9,517 nt of DNA, taken from the NCBI GenBank assembly GCA_001799045.1, contig MGRY01000003.1, positions 6,227-15,743 on the forward strand. Reading direction: 5' to 3'. The notes beneath the pieces were generated by a model. That model had not been told where the DNA came from and made no database searches. It saw nothing but the letters and a program-made list of their open reading frames with translations. The stretch comes from Deltaproteobacteria bacterium RIFCSPLOWO2_02_56_12 (GTDB lineage: Bacteria > Desulfobacterota > Binatia > UBA9968). The translations under genes and the position numbers were made by a program. This document shows, one piece after another, positions 1 through 5,997 of this stretch; the first letter of the stretch is position 1, and each line of letters starts with the position of its first letter.

Positions 1-1
1 T

Positions 2-172
2 CTCGCCCTGGAGGCATCGAAGAGAGTCATTAACCGGGGCCTCCAGGTAGATCTTAGCTCAGGCCTGGAACTGGAGGCGCGCTGCTTCGGGAACCTGGCC
101 ATTACGCACGATTTAAAAGAAGGGACGCTAGCCTTCCTAGAGAAGAGAAAGCCAAACTTCACTGGCGACTGA
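2..172 (+). CDS. Enoyl-CoA hydratase/isomerase family protein, C-terminal end (partial)
   Basis: The frame is open from the left window edge to TGA at 170-172 and gives the last 56 residues of a protein whose start lies outside. The tail reads ALEASKRVINRGLQVDLSSG, then GLELEARCFGNL, and ends in EGTLAFLEKRKPNFTGD. This is the usual C-terminus of the crotonase superfamily: the last helices with the 'EG..AFLEKRKP.F' signature. Crotonases act on acyl-CoA thioesters in the cytoplasm. The catalytic half is missing here, so the substrate cannot be inferred. The stop lies only 2 nt before the coxB start, so the two genes are probably cotranscribed and possibly translationally coupled. That links the oxidase block to acyl-CoA metabolism on its upstream side as well. 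Family assignment is confident; the precise function is unknown. Confidence 0.85.
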   Translation, partial: LALEASKRVINRGLQVDLSSGLELEARCFGNLAITHDLKEGTLAFLEKRKPNFTGD

Positions 173-174
173 AT

Positions 175-843
175 ATGAACTGGTTTCCAGAGAACGTATC
201 GACTTTCGGCGGCGAGATAGACTCTCTTTTCTATCTGATCTTGTACATCACGGGAGCATGGTTCGTCCTGACCGAGGGGCTTATTGTCTTCTTCTTGATT
301 CGCTACCGGCGCCGGCAAGGAAGCAAAGCGGCTTATCTCCCTGGGGAGTCACTCCGGCAGGCCTCGTGGATTCTCGTCCCCTGCGTCGCCGTGCTTATTC
401 TCGACCTCTGGTTGGATTTTCGCGGCGCTGATGTATGGGCGAAAATCAAACGCCAGGTGCCACCCAGCGACCTCGTGATTCAAATCACGGGAAAGCAGTT
501 TAACTGGGAGATCGTCTATCCGGGGCCGGATGGAAAATTCGGCACTGAAGACGATCTCCAAATAGACAATGAGCTGCATGTCCCCGTGGGCAAGGTAGTC
601 CACGTCGTCCTCAAATCCAAAGACGTGATTCACAGCTTCTTCCTCCCCCACCTGCGCCTCAAGCAGGACGCCGTGCCGGGGCGGGAAATCCAGGCCTGGT
701 TCGAAGCCACGAAGCCCGGTCAATTCGAGATGCCCTGCGCCGAGCTTTGCGGCTTTGGCCACTCGGGGATGAACGGTCAGCTGATCGTGCAGCCTCAGGA
801 AGAATACGAAAAGTGGGTGCAGGAGCATTGGCCAAAAAAATGA
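175..843 (+). CDS. coxB: Cytochrome c oxidase subunit II (CuA subunit)
   Basis: Subunit II takes electrons from cytochrome c at the CuA centre and passes them to heme a of subunit I. The 222-residue product has two N-terminal membrane helices (about residues 17-43 and 62-82) and a C-terminal cupredoxin domain on the outer face. The CuA ligands are all visible: His153 (VIHSFFLP), then Cys188, Glu190, Cys192, His196 and Met199 in CAELCGFGHSGM. There is no fused cytochrome c domain, so it is not a caa3-type subunit II. The segment KQFNW (107-111) stands where QWYW is usual, so Phe109 occupies the position of the first Trp. An acidic loop, DGKFGTEDD (119-127), follows. The ATG at 175 lies 2 nt after the upstream stop and has no clear Shine-Dalgarno sequence. 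The gene overlaps coxA by 4 nt (ATGA). Confidence 0.95.
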   Translation: MNWFPENVSTFGGEIDSLFYLILYITGAWFVLTEGLIVFFLIRYRRRQGSKAAYLPGESLRQASWILVPCVAVLILDLWLDFRGADVWAKIKRQVPPSDLVIQITGKQFNWEIVYPGPDGKFGTEDDLQIDNELHVPVGKVVHVVLKSKDVIHSFFLPHLRLKQDAVPGREIQAWFEATKPGQFEMPCAELCGFGHSGMNGQLIVQPQEEYEKWVQEHWPKK

Positions 844-1217
844 AAATCTTTTCAACGGATCACAAGGTCATCGCCAAACAGTATTTATCGGTTGGCCTCT
901 TCTGGGCAATCACGGGAGGACTCACCGCCTACATGATCCGCTGGCAGCTTGCCTACCCGGAAACCGAGGTGCCGGGCTGGGGTTTTATCGCGCCGGACTT
1001 CTACAACATGCTCGTCACCATGCACGGAACGATCATGGTCTTCTTTGTCGCTATGCCGATCCTGCTGGCGGCCTTCGGCAACTTCCTCATTCCTTTGATG
1101 ATCGGCGCCCAGGATATGGCCTTTCCCCGGCTGAACATGCTTTCTTTCTGGGTCTTCGCTCTGGCATCGCTGGTCTTGCTCAGCTCTTTTTTCGTCCCCG
1201 GCGGCGCCGCCTCCGCC
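840..1217 (+). pseudogene. coxA: Cytochrome c oxidase subunit I, N-terminal part before the frame break
   Basis: This is the first part of heme-copper oxidase subunit I, which carries heme a, heme a3 and CuB and reduces O2 while pumping protons. The ATG at 840 overlaps the coxB stop (ATGA); AGGAG at 821-825 is a rather distant ribosome site. The product begins MKIFSTDHKVIAKQY, as A-type oxidases do. It contains the heme a ligand His62 (TMHGTIMVFF) and D-channel residues Asp92 (GAQDMAFPR), Asn81 and Asn99. The following Asn, usual in 'MNN', is Met100. The homologous frame stops making sense after VPGGAAS (about 1212-1217). Beyond that it runs on to about 1901 as out-of-frame sequence unlike any oxidase. 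The rest of the gene continues in the +1 frame. It is either a real pseudogene or an assembly error. Confidence 0.85.
1200..1217 (+). other. Probable deletion junction in coxA with GC palindrome
   Basis: The 12 bases GGCGGCGCCGCC at 1200-1211 form a perfect palindrome. The frame change in coxA follows at once, in TCCGCC (1212-1217). In family members this loop reads roughly GGAA.AGWT.YPPLS; here GGAAS runs straight into PPLSAKA, so the GWT.Y segment is missing. A 20-nt loss between two CCGCC copies, one in a Ser-Ala pair of codons and one starting the Pro-Pro pair, would give exactly this result. Adding 20 nt to 840-2472 gives 551 whole codons, a normal length for subunit I. The ancestral sequence is inferred, not seen. 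Confidence 0.6.
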
Positions 1218-2472
1218 CCTATCCGCCAAGGCCGCCTATACCGGAGTGAACTGGGGCCTAAATCTCTGGCTCCTCGCCCTGGCCCTCGAGTTCGCCTCTT
1301 TTTTAATGGGCGGCGTCAACTTTCTCACTACGGCCATAAATCTTCGGGCCCCTGGCATGACTTTTTTTCGCCTGCCTCTCGTCGTCTGGATGCAGCTCAC
1401 AGCGGCCGTCATTTTCATGCTTTCCGTGGGACCGCTCATCGCCGGGGCCGTGATGCTCCTGATGGACCGTGTCGTGGGGACAACCTTTTTCCTCCCGGAA
1501 GGAGGCGGCCAGCCGCTTTTGTGGCAGCACCTCTTCTGGTTCTTTGGCCATCCCGAGGTCTATGTCATCCTTCTCCCCGGCCTGGGCCTAGTCCTGGAAA
1601 TCCTGCCGGTCTTTTCCCGCAAGCCGATCTTCGGCTACCGCGCGATTATCTACTCGACCATCGTCGCGGGCATGCTGAGCTTCGTGGTGTGGGCGCACCA
1701 CCAATTTTTGAGCGGCATGGACCCCCGGCTCGCCATGCCCTTCAGCATCACGACGATACTCATCTCCGTGCCTTTCGCTCTCATCGTCTTCGCCATGATC
1801 GCGACCCTGTGGCGCGGATCGATCAGCTTCTCCGCGCCCATGCTCTTTGCGCTTGGCACACTCGCTGTCTTCATCCTGGGAGGGCTGACCGGCATTTTTA
1901 ACGGCTCCGCGCCCGTCGACATCTACCTCCACGACACCTACTTCATTGTCGCACATTTCCACTACACCCTCTTCAGCGCGGTTTTTTTCGCCGGCTTTGC
2001 CGGGCTTTACTTCTGGTTTCCGAAGATGTTCGGGCGCATGATGAACGAAACCCTGGGGAAGATCCATTTCTTGCTGACCTTTATTTTTTTCAACGCCGTC
2101 TTCCTGCCGATGCACGTCGTTGGGCTCCGAGGGATGATGCGCCGGATCGCCGACCCGACGCAGTACGCTTTCCTCCAGCCAATACAACCCCTGAACGTTT
2201 TCATCACCGTCGCCGCAATCTTGCTCTTGCTTTCCCAGTTTCTATTTGTGATCAATTTTTTCTGGAGCCTGCTCGCGGGAAAGAGGGCCGAGCGGAATCC
2301 ATGGCAGTCCAATACGCTGGAATGGACCACCCTTTCCCCGCCGCCCCACGACAACTTCGAAAGGGTCCCCGTTGTTTACCGCAGTCCCTACGAGTACAGC
2401 TCCCCTGAGTCGCCCGAGGATTGGCTGCCGCAGGACCGGCAACTCTCCCCGCACACCGCGGCAAGAAGCTAG
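1210..2472 (+). pseudogene. coxA: Cytochrome c oxidase subunit I, C-terminal part after the frame break
   Basis: This is the main part of subunit I, in a different frame from the N-terminal part; oxidase similarity resumes at PPLSAKAAYTGVNWGLN from about 1213. The first in-frame start is the GTG at 1246. All catalytic-core motifs are present: GHPEVY (CuB His, Glu of the D channel, cross-linked Tyr), VWAHH (two CuB His), HDTYFIVAHFHY (heme a3 and heme a His) and MMRRIAD (heme propionate Arg pair). GHPEVY places it in the A1 type. The K-channel segment reads SVPFALIVF where IPTGVKVF is usual, so Thr becomes Phe (1774-1776) and Lys becomes Ile (1783-1785). A fragment starting at 1246 would lack the heme a ligand of the N-terminal half and could not be active alone. 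The stop at 2470-2472 lies 12 nt before coxC. Confidence 0.9.
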
Positions 2473-2484
2473 GAGGAAGGAATC

Positions 2485-3057
2485 GTGCCGAGATCCGAGG
2501 ACATGGCCATAACAGGAATGCCCGTGGGGAAAGTGGGGGTGTGGTGGTTCCTCGCCTCGGAGATCCCGGTCTTCGGCGGCCTGATCGCCTCCTATGTCGT
2601 CCTCCGCCTTGGGAGCGGCGGTTGGTCCGACGCCTCGAGCCATTTAAATTTCTCCCTTGCTTTGGCGAATACCTTCGTTCTGCTCACGAGCAGTCTGACC
2701 ATGGTGCTGGCCTTCGCCGCCGTCGAGGAAAAAAAGCCAAGGAGACTTCAAGCCAATCTCTTGCTAACCCTCCTGCTGGGCCTAACCTTTTTGATGATCA
2801 AGGGCTTCGAATACGCGGGCGAGATAGGCCACGGGTTTACTCCGGGCGCGGGCATCTTCTGGTCTTTTTATTACGGGATGACCGGTCTTCACGCCCTGCA
2901 TGTCCTAGGCGGGATCATCGTGAATCTGGTCCTGCTAGTTGCCGCGCTTAGGGATACCTTAAGACCTAATGAACACCGCGTGGAGCTGGCCGGTCTGTAC
3001 TGGCACTTTGTCGATATCGTCTGGATTTTTCTCTTCCCCTTACTCTATCTCACATGA
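2485..3057 (+). CDS. coxC: Cytochrome c oxidase subunit III
   Basis: Subunit III is a membrane protein that stabilises subunit I and its proton uptake; it carries no metal. The 190-residue product is the five-helix bacterial form, with helices at about 16-40, 57-79, 88-109, 124-155 and 170-189. Family marks are FLASEIPVFGG near the N-terminus (Glu26), the membrane carboxylate in KGFEY (Glu109), FYYGMTGLHALHVLGG in helix 4 and YWHFVDIVWIFLFPLLY at the end. The start is GTG at 2485, supported by AGGAGG at 2471-2476 with 8 nt spacing; an in-frame ATG at 2503 is a weaker alternative. It sits 12 nt after coxA and 9 nt before coxD, clearly the same operon. It looks intact, unlike coxA. Confidence 0.95.
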   Translation: MPRSEDMAITGMPVGKVGVWWFLASEIPVFGGLIASYVVLRLGSGGWSDASSHLNFSLALANTFVLLTSSLTMVLAFAAVEEKKPRRLQANLLLTLLLGLTFLMIKGFEYAGEIGHGFTPGAGIFWSFYYGMTGLHALHVLGGIIVNLVLLVAALRDTLRPNEHRVELAGLYWHFVDIVWIFLFPLLYLT

Positions 3058-3066
3058 GGACATACG

Positions 3067-3342
3067 ATGACTTCTGATGCGCACCGTCCAAACTATTTTC
3101 TCGTTTGGTTATGGCTCGTCGGCCTCGTCTTCCTCTCCATCGGAGCTAGCGTTTTTCTCTCCAAAGGCGCCGCCATCCTCTTGATCTTCCTTGTGGCGCT
3201 GGTCAAGGCCGTGCTGGTCCTGCTAAATTACATGCACCTCAAATTTGAAAGGCCGCTCCTCTACGCCCTGATTATCGTCCCCCTTTTGATCGTCGCCGTC
3301 CTTGTCTTCGCCCTGTTCCCAGACTTCGTCTTTCACCACTAG
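3067..3342 (+). CDS. coxD: Cytochrome c oxidase subunit IV, small prokaryotic type
   Basis: This 91-residue hydrophobic protein has three likely membrane helices (about 10-30, 34-54 and 62-85). It carries the signature KAVLVLLNYMHLKFE (residues 47-61), which matches the bacterial COX4 family (PF03626 type) found as the last gene of cox operons. Its role is structural or assembly-related within the oxidase complex in the cytoplasmic membrane. The ATG at 3067 follows the coxC stop by 9 nt, with GAGG at 3056-3059 as ribosome site. It ends the oxidase block. I see no strong stem plus T-run terminator right after it, although the following 200 nt are non-coding. No heme O/A synthase, Sco or Cox11 assembly gene and no cytochrome c gene is visible in the window. 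Confidence 0.88.
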   Translation: MTSDAHRPNYFLVWLWLVGLVFLSIGASVFLSKGAAILLIFLVALVKAVLVLLNYMHLKFERPLLYALIIVPLLIVAVLVFALFPDFVFHH

Positions 3343-3450
3343 TTCCCCTGATGCTGATGCGGCTTCAGAGAGCCCTGTAGTTCTTCCCTACTTTCCCATC
3401 TATGCGAAAAAACACTGGTTTTATTATATTTTTTGAGAAATTAAGACGCA

Positions 3451-3516
3451 AATTCTCCGTCTCTCTTTCACAATCCATTGGCACAGTTTGTGCTGACACA
3501 TTGACGGAGAGGAATT
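3451..3516. repeat. Inverted repeat flanking the sigma-54 promoter
   Basis: TCTCCGTC at 3454-3461 is the exact reverse complement of GACGGAGA at 3503-3510. Both arms extend to an AATT at their outer ends (3451-3454 and 3513-3516), with three extra bases in the right arm. The arms enclose the whole -24/-12 element, and the right arm covers the predicted transcription start. It could be an operator pair or chance; an 8-bp match over 60 nt is modest evidence. Inside it, GCACAGTTTGTGC (3481-3493) is itself a small palindrome, partly because of the promoter sequence. Confidence 0.3.
3478..3495 (+). promoter_or_regulatory. Sigma-54 (-24/-12) promoter candidate
   Basis: The sequence TTGGCACAGTTTGTGCTG has the invariant GG (3480-3481) and GC (3492-3493) exactly 10 nt apart, as RpoN promoters require. 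The -24 box TTGGCAC is a full consensus match; the -12 box is GTGC instead of TTGC, one mismatch. Transcription would begin near 3505, giving a leader of about 45 nt before the crotonase ATG at 3550. The site is in the AT-rich gap between the oxidase block and the acyl-CoA operon, so it fits a substrate-responsive enhancer-binding activator. The activator gene is not in the window. Confidence 0.65.
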
Positions 3517-3549
3517 AATTATTTTTAAAGTCTTTACGGGGAAAATCTC

Positions 3550-4353
3550 ATGACTTATCGCAGTTTGATCTACGAGGTTGATGATGGCATCGCCACCGTG
3601 CGGCTGAATGATCCCGAGAGGCTCAATGCCCTGACCTTCCAGACCTATGAGGAGCTGGAGCGACTGATGGGGGATTTGGCCTACGAGCAGACGGTCAAGG
3701 TCGTTGTGCTCACAGGAAACGGCAAGGGCTTTTGCTCCGGGGGAAGCGTGCACGAGATCATCGGTAAGCTCTTGGAGATGAAGGGGGAATCTCTTTATCG
3801 CTTTACCCGCATGACCTGTAATATAGTCAAAAACATGCGTCAGCTTAAAAAACCGATCGTGGCGGCAGTGAACGGGATAGCTGCCGGGGCAGGAGCGATG
3901 CTCGCCCTGGCCAGCGACCTGCGCATCGTTTCGGAGCGGGCGAAGTTTGCCTTTCTCTTTACCAAGGTGGGTTTGGCTGGAGCGGATATGGGGGCGCTTT
4001 ATCTTCTCCCCAAGATCGTGGGGCAAGGCAAGGCCACGGAGCTGGTTTTCTTCGGGGATGTTATTGACGCCCAGGAAGCCCATCGGATCGGGCTGGCGAA
4101 TCGGGTGGTGGCGCCTGACAAGCTGATGAAGGAAGCCTACTCCTTGGCGCGCCGTCTGAAAGAGGGACCGCTTTACGCCTTAGGAGTGACCAAGGAGCTG
4201 ATAAATTTGGAGAGTGAAGTGGGTCTTGAGACTGCGTTGGAGATGGAGGCGATGGCCCAGGCCCGGTGTATGGAGATGGCGGATTTCGGTGAGGGCTACA
4301 AGGCCTTCGTGGAAAAAAGAGCGCCCCGATTCAACAAAACCGACATGTCGTGA
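3550..4353 (+). CDS. Enoyl-CoA hydratase/isomerase family protein with non-standard active site
   Basis: This is a 267-residue crotonase-fold protein acting on an acyl-CoA thioester. The oxyanion-hole elements are FCSGGSVHEI (61-70) and the Gly-rich GIAAGAGAML (109-118). The two glutamates of classical enoyl-CoA hydratase are absent: by ungapped alignment their positions read Met117 and Phe137. Asp146, in GLAGADMGALYLLPKIVG, sits where dienoyl-CoA isomerases and PaaG-like enzymes have their catalytic Asp. An isomerase or other crotonase reaction is therefore more likely than simple hydration, but the substrate is unknown. The ATG at 3550 follows a weak ribosome site (ACGGGGA, 3536-3542) and the sigma-54 candidate. 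It is the first gene of the run crotonase, GNAT, acyl-CoA dehydrogenase, gcdA, with 11 nt to the next gene. A role in the aromatic pathway is inferred from context. Confidence 0.88.
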   Translation: MTYRSLIYEVDDGIATVRLNDPERLNALTFQTYEELERLMGDLAYEQTVKVVVLTGNGKGFCSGGSVHEIIGKLLEMKGESLYRFTRMTCNIVKNMRQLKKPIVAAVNGIAAGAGAMLALASDLRIVSERAKFAFLFTKVGLAGADMGALYLLPKIVGQGKATELVFFGDVIDAQEAHRIGLANRVVAPDKLMKEAYSLARRLKEGPLYALGVTKELINLESEVGLETALEMEAMAQARCMEMADFGEGYKAFVEKRAPRFNKTDMS

Positions 4354-4364
4354 AAGGATGAACC

Positions 4365-4814
4365 ATGACGAAAAAAAACATCAGTATCAGAAATCTTGAA
4401 AAGGAAGACTTGTCGTCCATCGTCGATATCGAGGAGCGGGTCACGGGGGTGGCACGCAAGAAATACTGGGAAAAGAGGATCGAGATCTCCGAAGCGATCC
4501 GGCCGCACTGGGCGTCGCTCGTGGCAGAGCTGGAAAACCGCGTGGTCGGTTTCATCTTCGGCAGGGCCGGCGAGCTCGAGTTTGGTCTCCCCGGGACTGT
4601 GGCTTGGATAGAAATCATCGGCGTTGATCCTGCCTTCCGCAATCAGGGAATCGCGCGGCAGATGGTAGAGAGCTTTGCCGCGTCGGCTGAAGATCATGGA
4701 ATCAACACGATCTTTACCCTTGTGGATCACGCGCAGCCGGAGATGGACCAGTTTTTCACGCGGCTCGGATTTGCTCGAGGGAAAATGCTGCACTTCCAGA
4801 AAGAAGTTGGCTGA
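4365..4814 (+). CDS. GNAT family N-acetyltransferase
   Basis: This is a 149-residue single-domain acetyltransferase. Acetyl-CoA binding motif A is clear: the strand AWIEIIGVDPAF followed by RNQGIARQMVESF (R92-x-x-G95-x-A97). The C-terminal FFTRLGFARG is the usual end of the RimI-like fold. It transfers an acetyl or other acyl group from CoA to an amine, either a protein lysine or N-terminus or a small molecule. The start ATG at 4365 has AAAGGA at about 4354-4359. The stop is 1 nt before the next start codon, so it is firmly inside the acyl-CoA operon. Lysine acetylation is known to control aromatic-acid CoA ligases in Rhodopseudomonas. A similar control of pathway enzymes is possible here but not shown by the sequence. 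Confidence 0.88.
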   Translation: MTKKNISIRNLEKEDLSSIVDIEERVTGVARKKYWEKRIEISEAIRPHWASLVAELENRVVGFIFGRAGELEFGLPGTVAWIEIIGVDPAFRNQGIARQMVESFAASAEDHGINTIFTLVDHAQPEMDQFFTRLGFARGKMLHFQKEVG

Positions 4815-4815
4815 T

Positions 4816-5967
4816 ATGCATTTCGATCTATCCGAGGAGCTGGTCGCGGTCAGAGATCTAGCCAGAGAGTTTGCCGAAAAGGAGATCGCCCCCACTGCTG
4901 TCAAAGACGACCGGGAGCATATCTTCCGCAAGGACCTGGTGGCGAAAATGGGCGAAGTCGGTTTCTACGGCTGCGTGTTTCCGGAGGAGTACGGCGGCAC
5001 ACAGTTGGGCTTCGTGGCCCTCGCCCTGATCTCGGAGGAGATCGCCCGGGTGCACAGCGCCATCCGCGTCTATATCAACATGCAGGCAGGCCCGGCCCTA
5101 ACGCTCTTGAAGGCCGGCAGCGAGGAACAGAAAAGAAAATGGATTCCCCCTCTGATTTGCGGTGAGAGGATCGGCTGCTTCGCTATTACCGAGCCGGACG
5201 CCGGATCAGACGTGGCGGCCATGAGGGCCACGGCGGTGCGCAACGGCGATGGTTACGTCCTGAACGGAACCAAGAGCTGGATTTCCAATGCCACGGTCGC
5301 GGACGTAGGCGTAGTTTTCGCCTACACCGACAGATCCCAGAAGCATCACGGCATGTCCGCTTTCTTTGTGGAATTGAACCGGCCCGGCGTAAGCCACCGG
5401 GACCTGGACAAAATGGGCACCCATGCCTCCCCTACCGGAGAGCTGACCTTCGAGAACTTTCACATACCACGGGAAAACCTGATCGGGCGGGAGGGAGAGG
5501 GATTCAAACTCTGCATGTGGCATCTCAACCACACGCGCCTGGGCTGTGCCGCCGGGGCTTTAGGCGTAGCACGAGCAGCCAAAGAAGCCGCGATCAGCTA
5601 CGCCAACGAGCGCGAGCAGTTTGGTCAAAAGATAGGTCAATTCCAGATGATCCAGGACCTTATTGCCCAGATGATCGTGAACGAAGAGGCGGCTCGTCTG
5701 CTGGTCTACCGCGCTGCGGCTCTCGCCGACCAGCACAGGCCCAACAACCTGGAGACCTCTATAGCCAAATATTCCGCGGCTGAGACCGCCGCCTTTAACG
5801 CCGACGCGGCCTTGAAGATCCTGGGGGCCTACGGCTACTCGACCGAATTTCCCGTGGAGCGTTATCTACGCGACGCCAAGTCCTACCAGATCGTTGAGGG
5901 ATCATCGAACATTCAAAAACTGATCATTGCCCAGGACGCCTTGGGCTACAAAAAGGCGAATCGATAA
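4816..5967 (+). CDS. gcdH: Acyl-CoA dehydrogenase, probable glutaryl-CoA dehydrogenase (non-decarboxylating type)
   Basis: This 383-residue FAD enzyme has the full acyl-CoA dehydrogenase fold: N-terminal helical domain, middle strand domain with CFAITEPDAGSD (121-132) and KSWISN (153-158), and C-terminal domain with REQFGQKIGQFQMIQ (266-280). The catalytic base is Glu361 in QIVEGSSNIQ. Arg84 (SAIRVYINMQ) aligns with human glutaryl-CoA dehydrogenase Arg94, which binds the distal carboxylate of the substrate. Human enzyme and other decarboxylating forms have Tyr before the catalytic Glu; here it is Val360, as I recall for the Desulfococcus enzyme that stops at glutaconyl-CoA. The next gene, gcdA, supports this. 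Electrons would go to an electron-transfer flavoprotein not in the window. The start ATG at 4816 lies 1 nt after the GNAT stop; longer readings overlap the GNAT gene. A different short-chain acyl-CoA dehydrogenase remains possible. Confidence 0.8.
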   Translation: MHFDLSEELVAVRDLAREFAEKEIAPTAVKDDREHIFRKDLVAKMGEVGFYGCVFPEEYGGTQLGFVALALISEEIARVHSAIRVYINMQAGPALTLLKAGSEEQKRKWIPPLICGERIGCFAITEPDAGSDVAAMRATAVRNGDGYVLNGTKSWISNATVADVGVVFAYTDRSQKHHGMSAFFVELNRPGVSHRDLDKMGTHASPTGELTFENFHIPRENLIGREGEGFKLCMWHLNHTRLGCAAGALGVARAAKEAAISYANEREQFGQKIGQFQMIQDLIAQMIVNEEAARLLVYRAAALADQHRPNNLETSIAKYSAAETAAFNADAALKILGAYGYSTEFPVERYLRDAKSYQIVEGSSNIQKLIIAQDALGYKKANR

Positions 5968-5971
5968 TACC

Positions 5972-5997
5972 AAGGAGGTTTAAAACCAACAGACGTG
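5972..5997 (+). promoter_or_regulatory. Ribosome binding site and GTG start of gcdA with long spacing
   Basis: AAGGAGGTTT at 5972-5981 is a near-perfect anti-16S match. The GTG at 5995 is the only start that keeps the conserved N-terminus (MRPYFEKM). The distance from the end of GGAGG to GTG is 16 nt, much more than the usual 5-10. No ATG, GTG or TTG lies nearer in this frame; the ACAD stop is in the same frame at 5965-5967. The next ATG, 6016, would delete conserved residues. Confidence 0.55.

Noticed and set aside
1200..1222. Programmed ribosomal frameshift in coxA
   Set aside because: There is no slippery heptamer, and conserved residues are missing at the junction, which fits a deletion and not a recoding signal.
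1588..2187. Long minus-strand reading frame opposite coxA
   Set aside because: It lies fully over conserved membrane helices of subunit I, is rich in His, Glu and Arg as antisense of hydrophobic codons, and shows no recognisable domain.
3343..3420. Rho-independent terminator after coxD
   Set aside because: Only short stems such as GGCT...AGCC are visible, without a following T-run; AAAAC/GTTTT near 3408-3422 is too AT-rich and short to call.
4675..4815. Longer N-terminus for the acyl-CoA dehydrogenase
   Set aside because: It would overlap the GNAT gene in another frame; MHFDLSEEL from 4816 is the normal start of the family.
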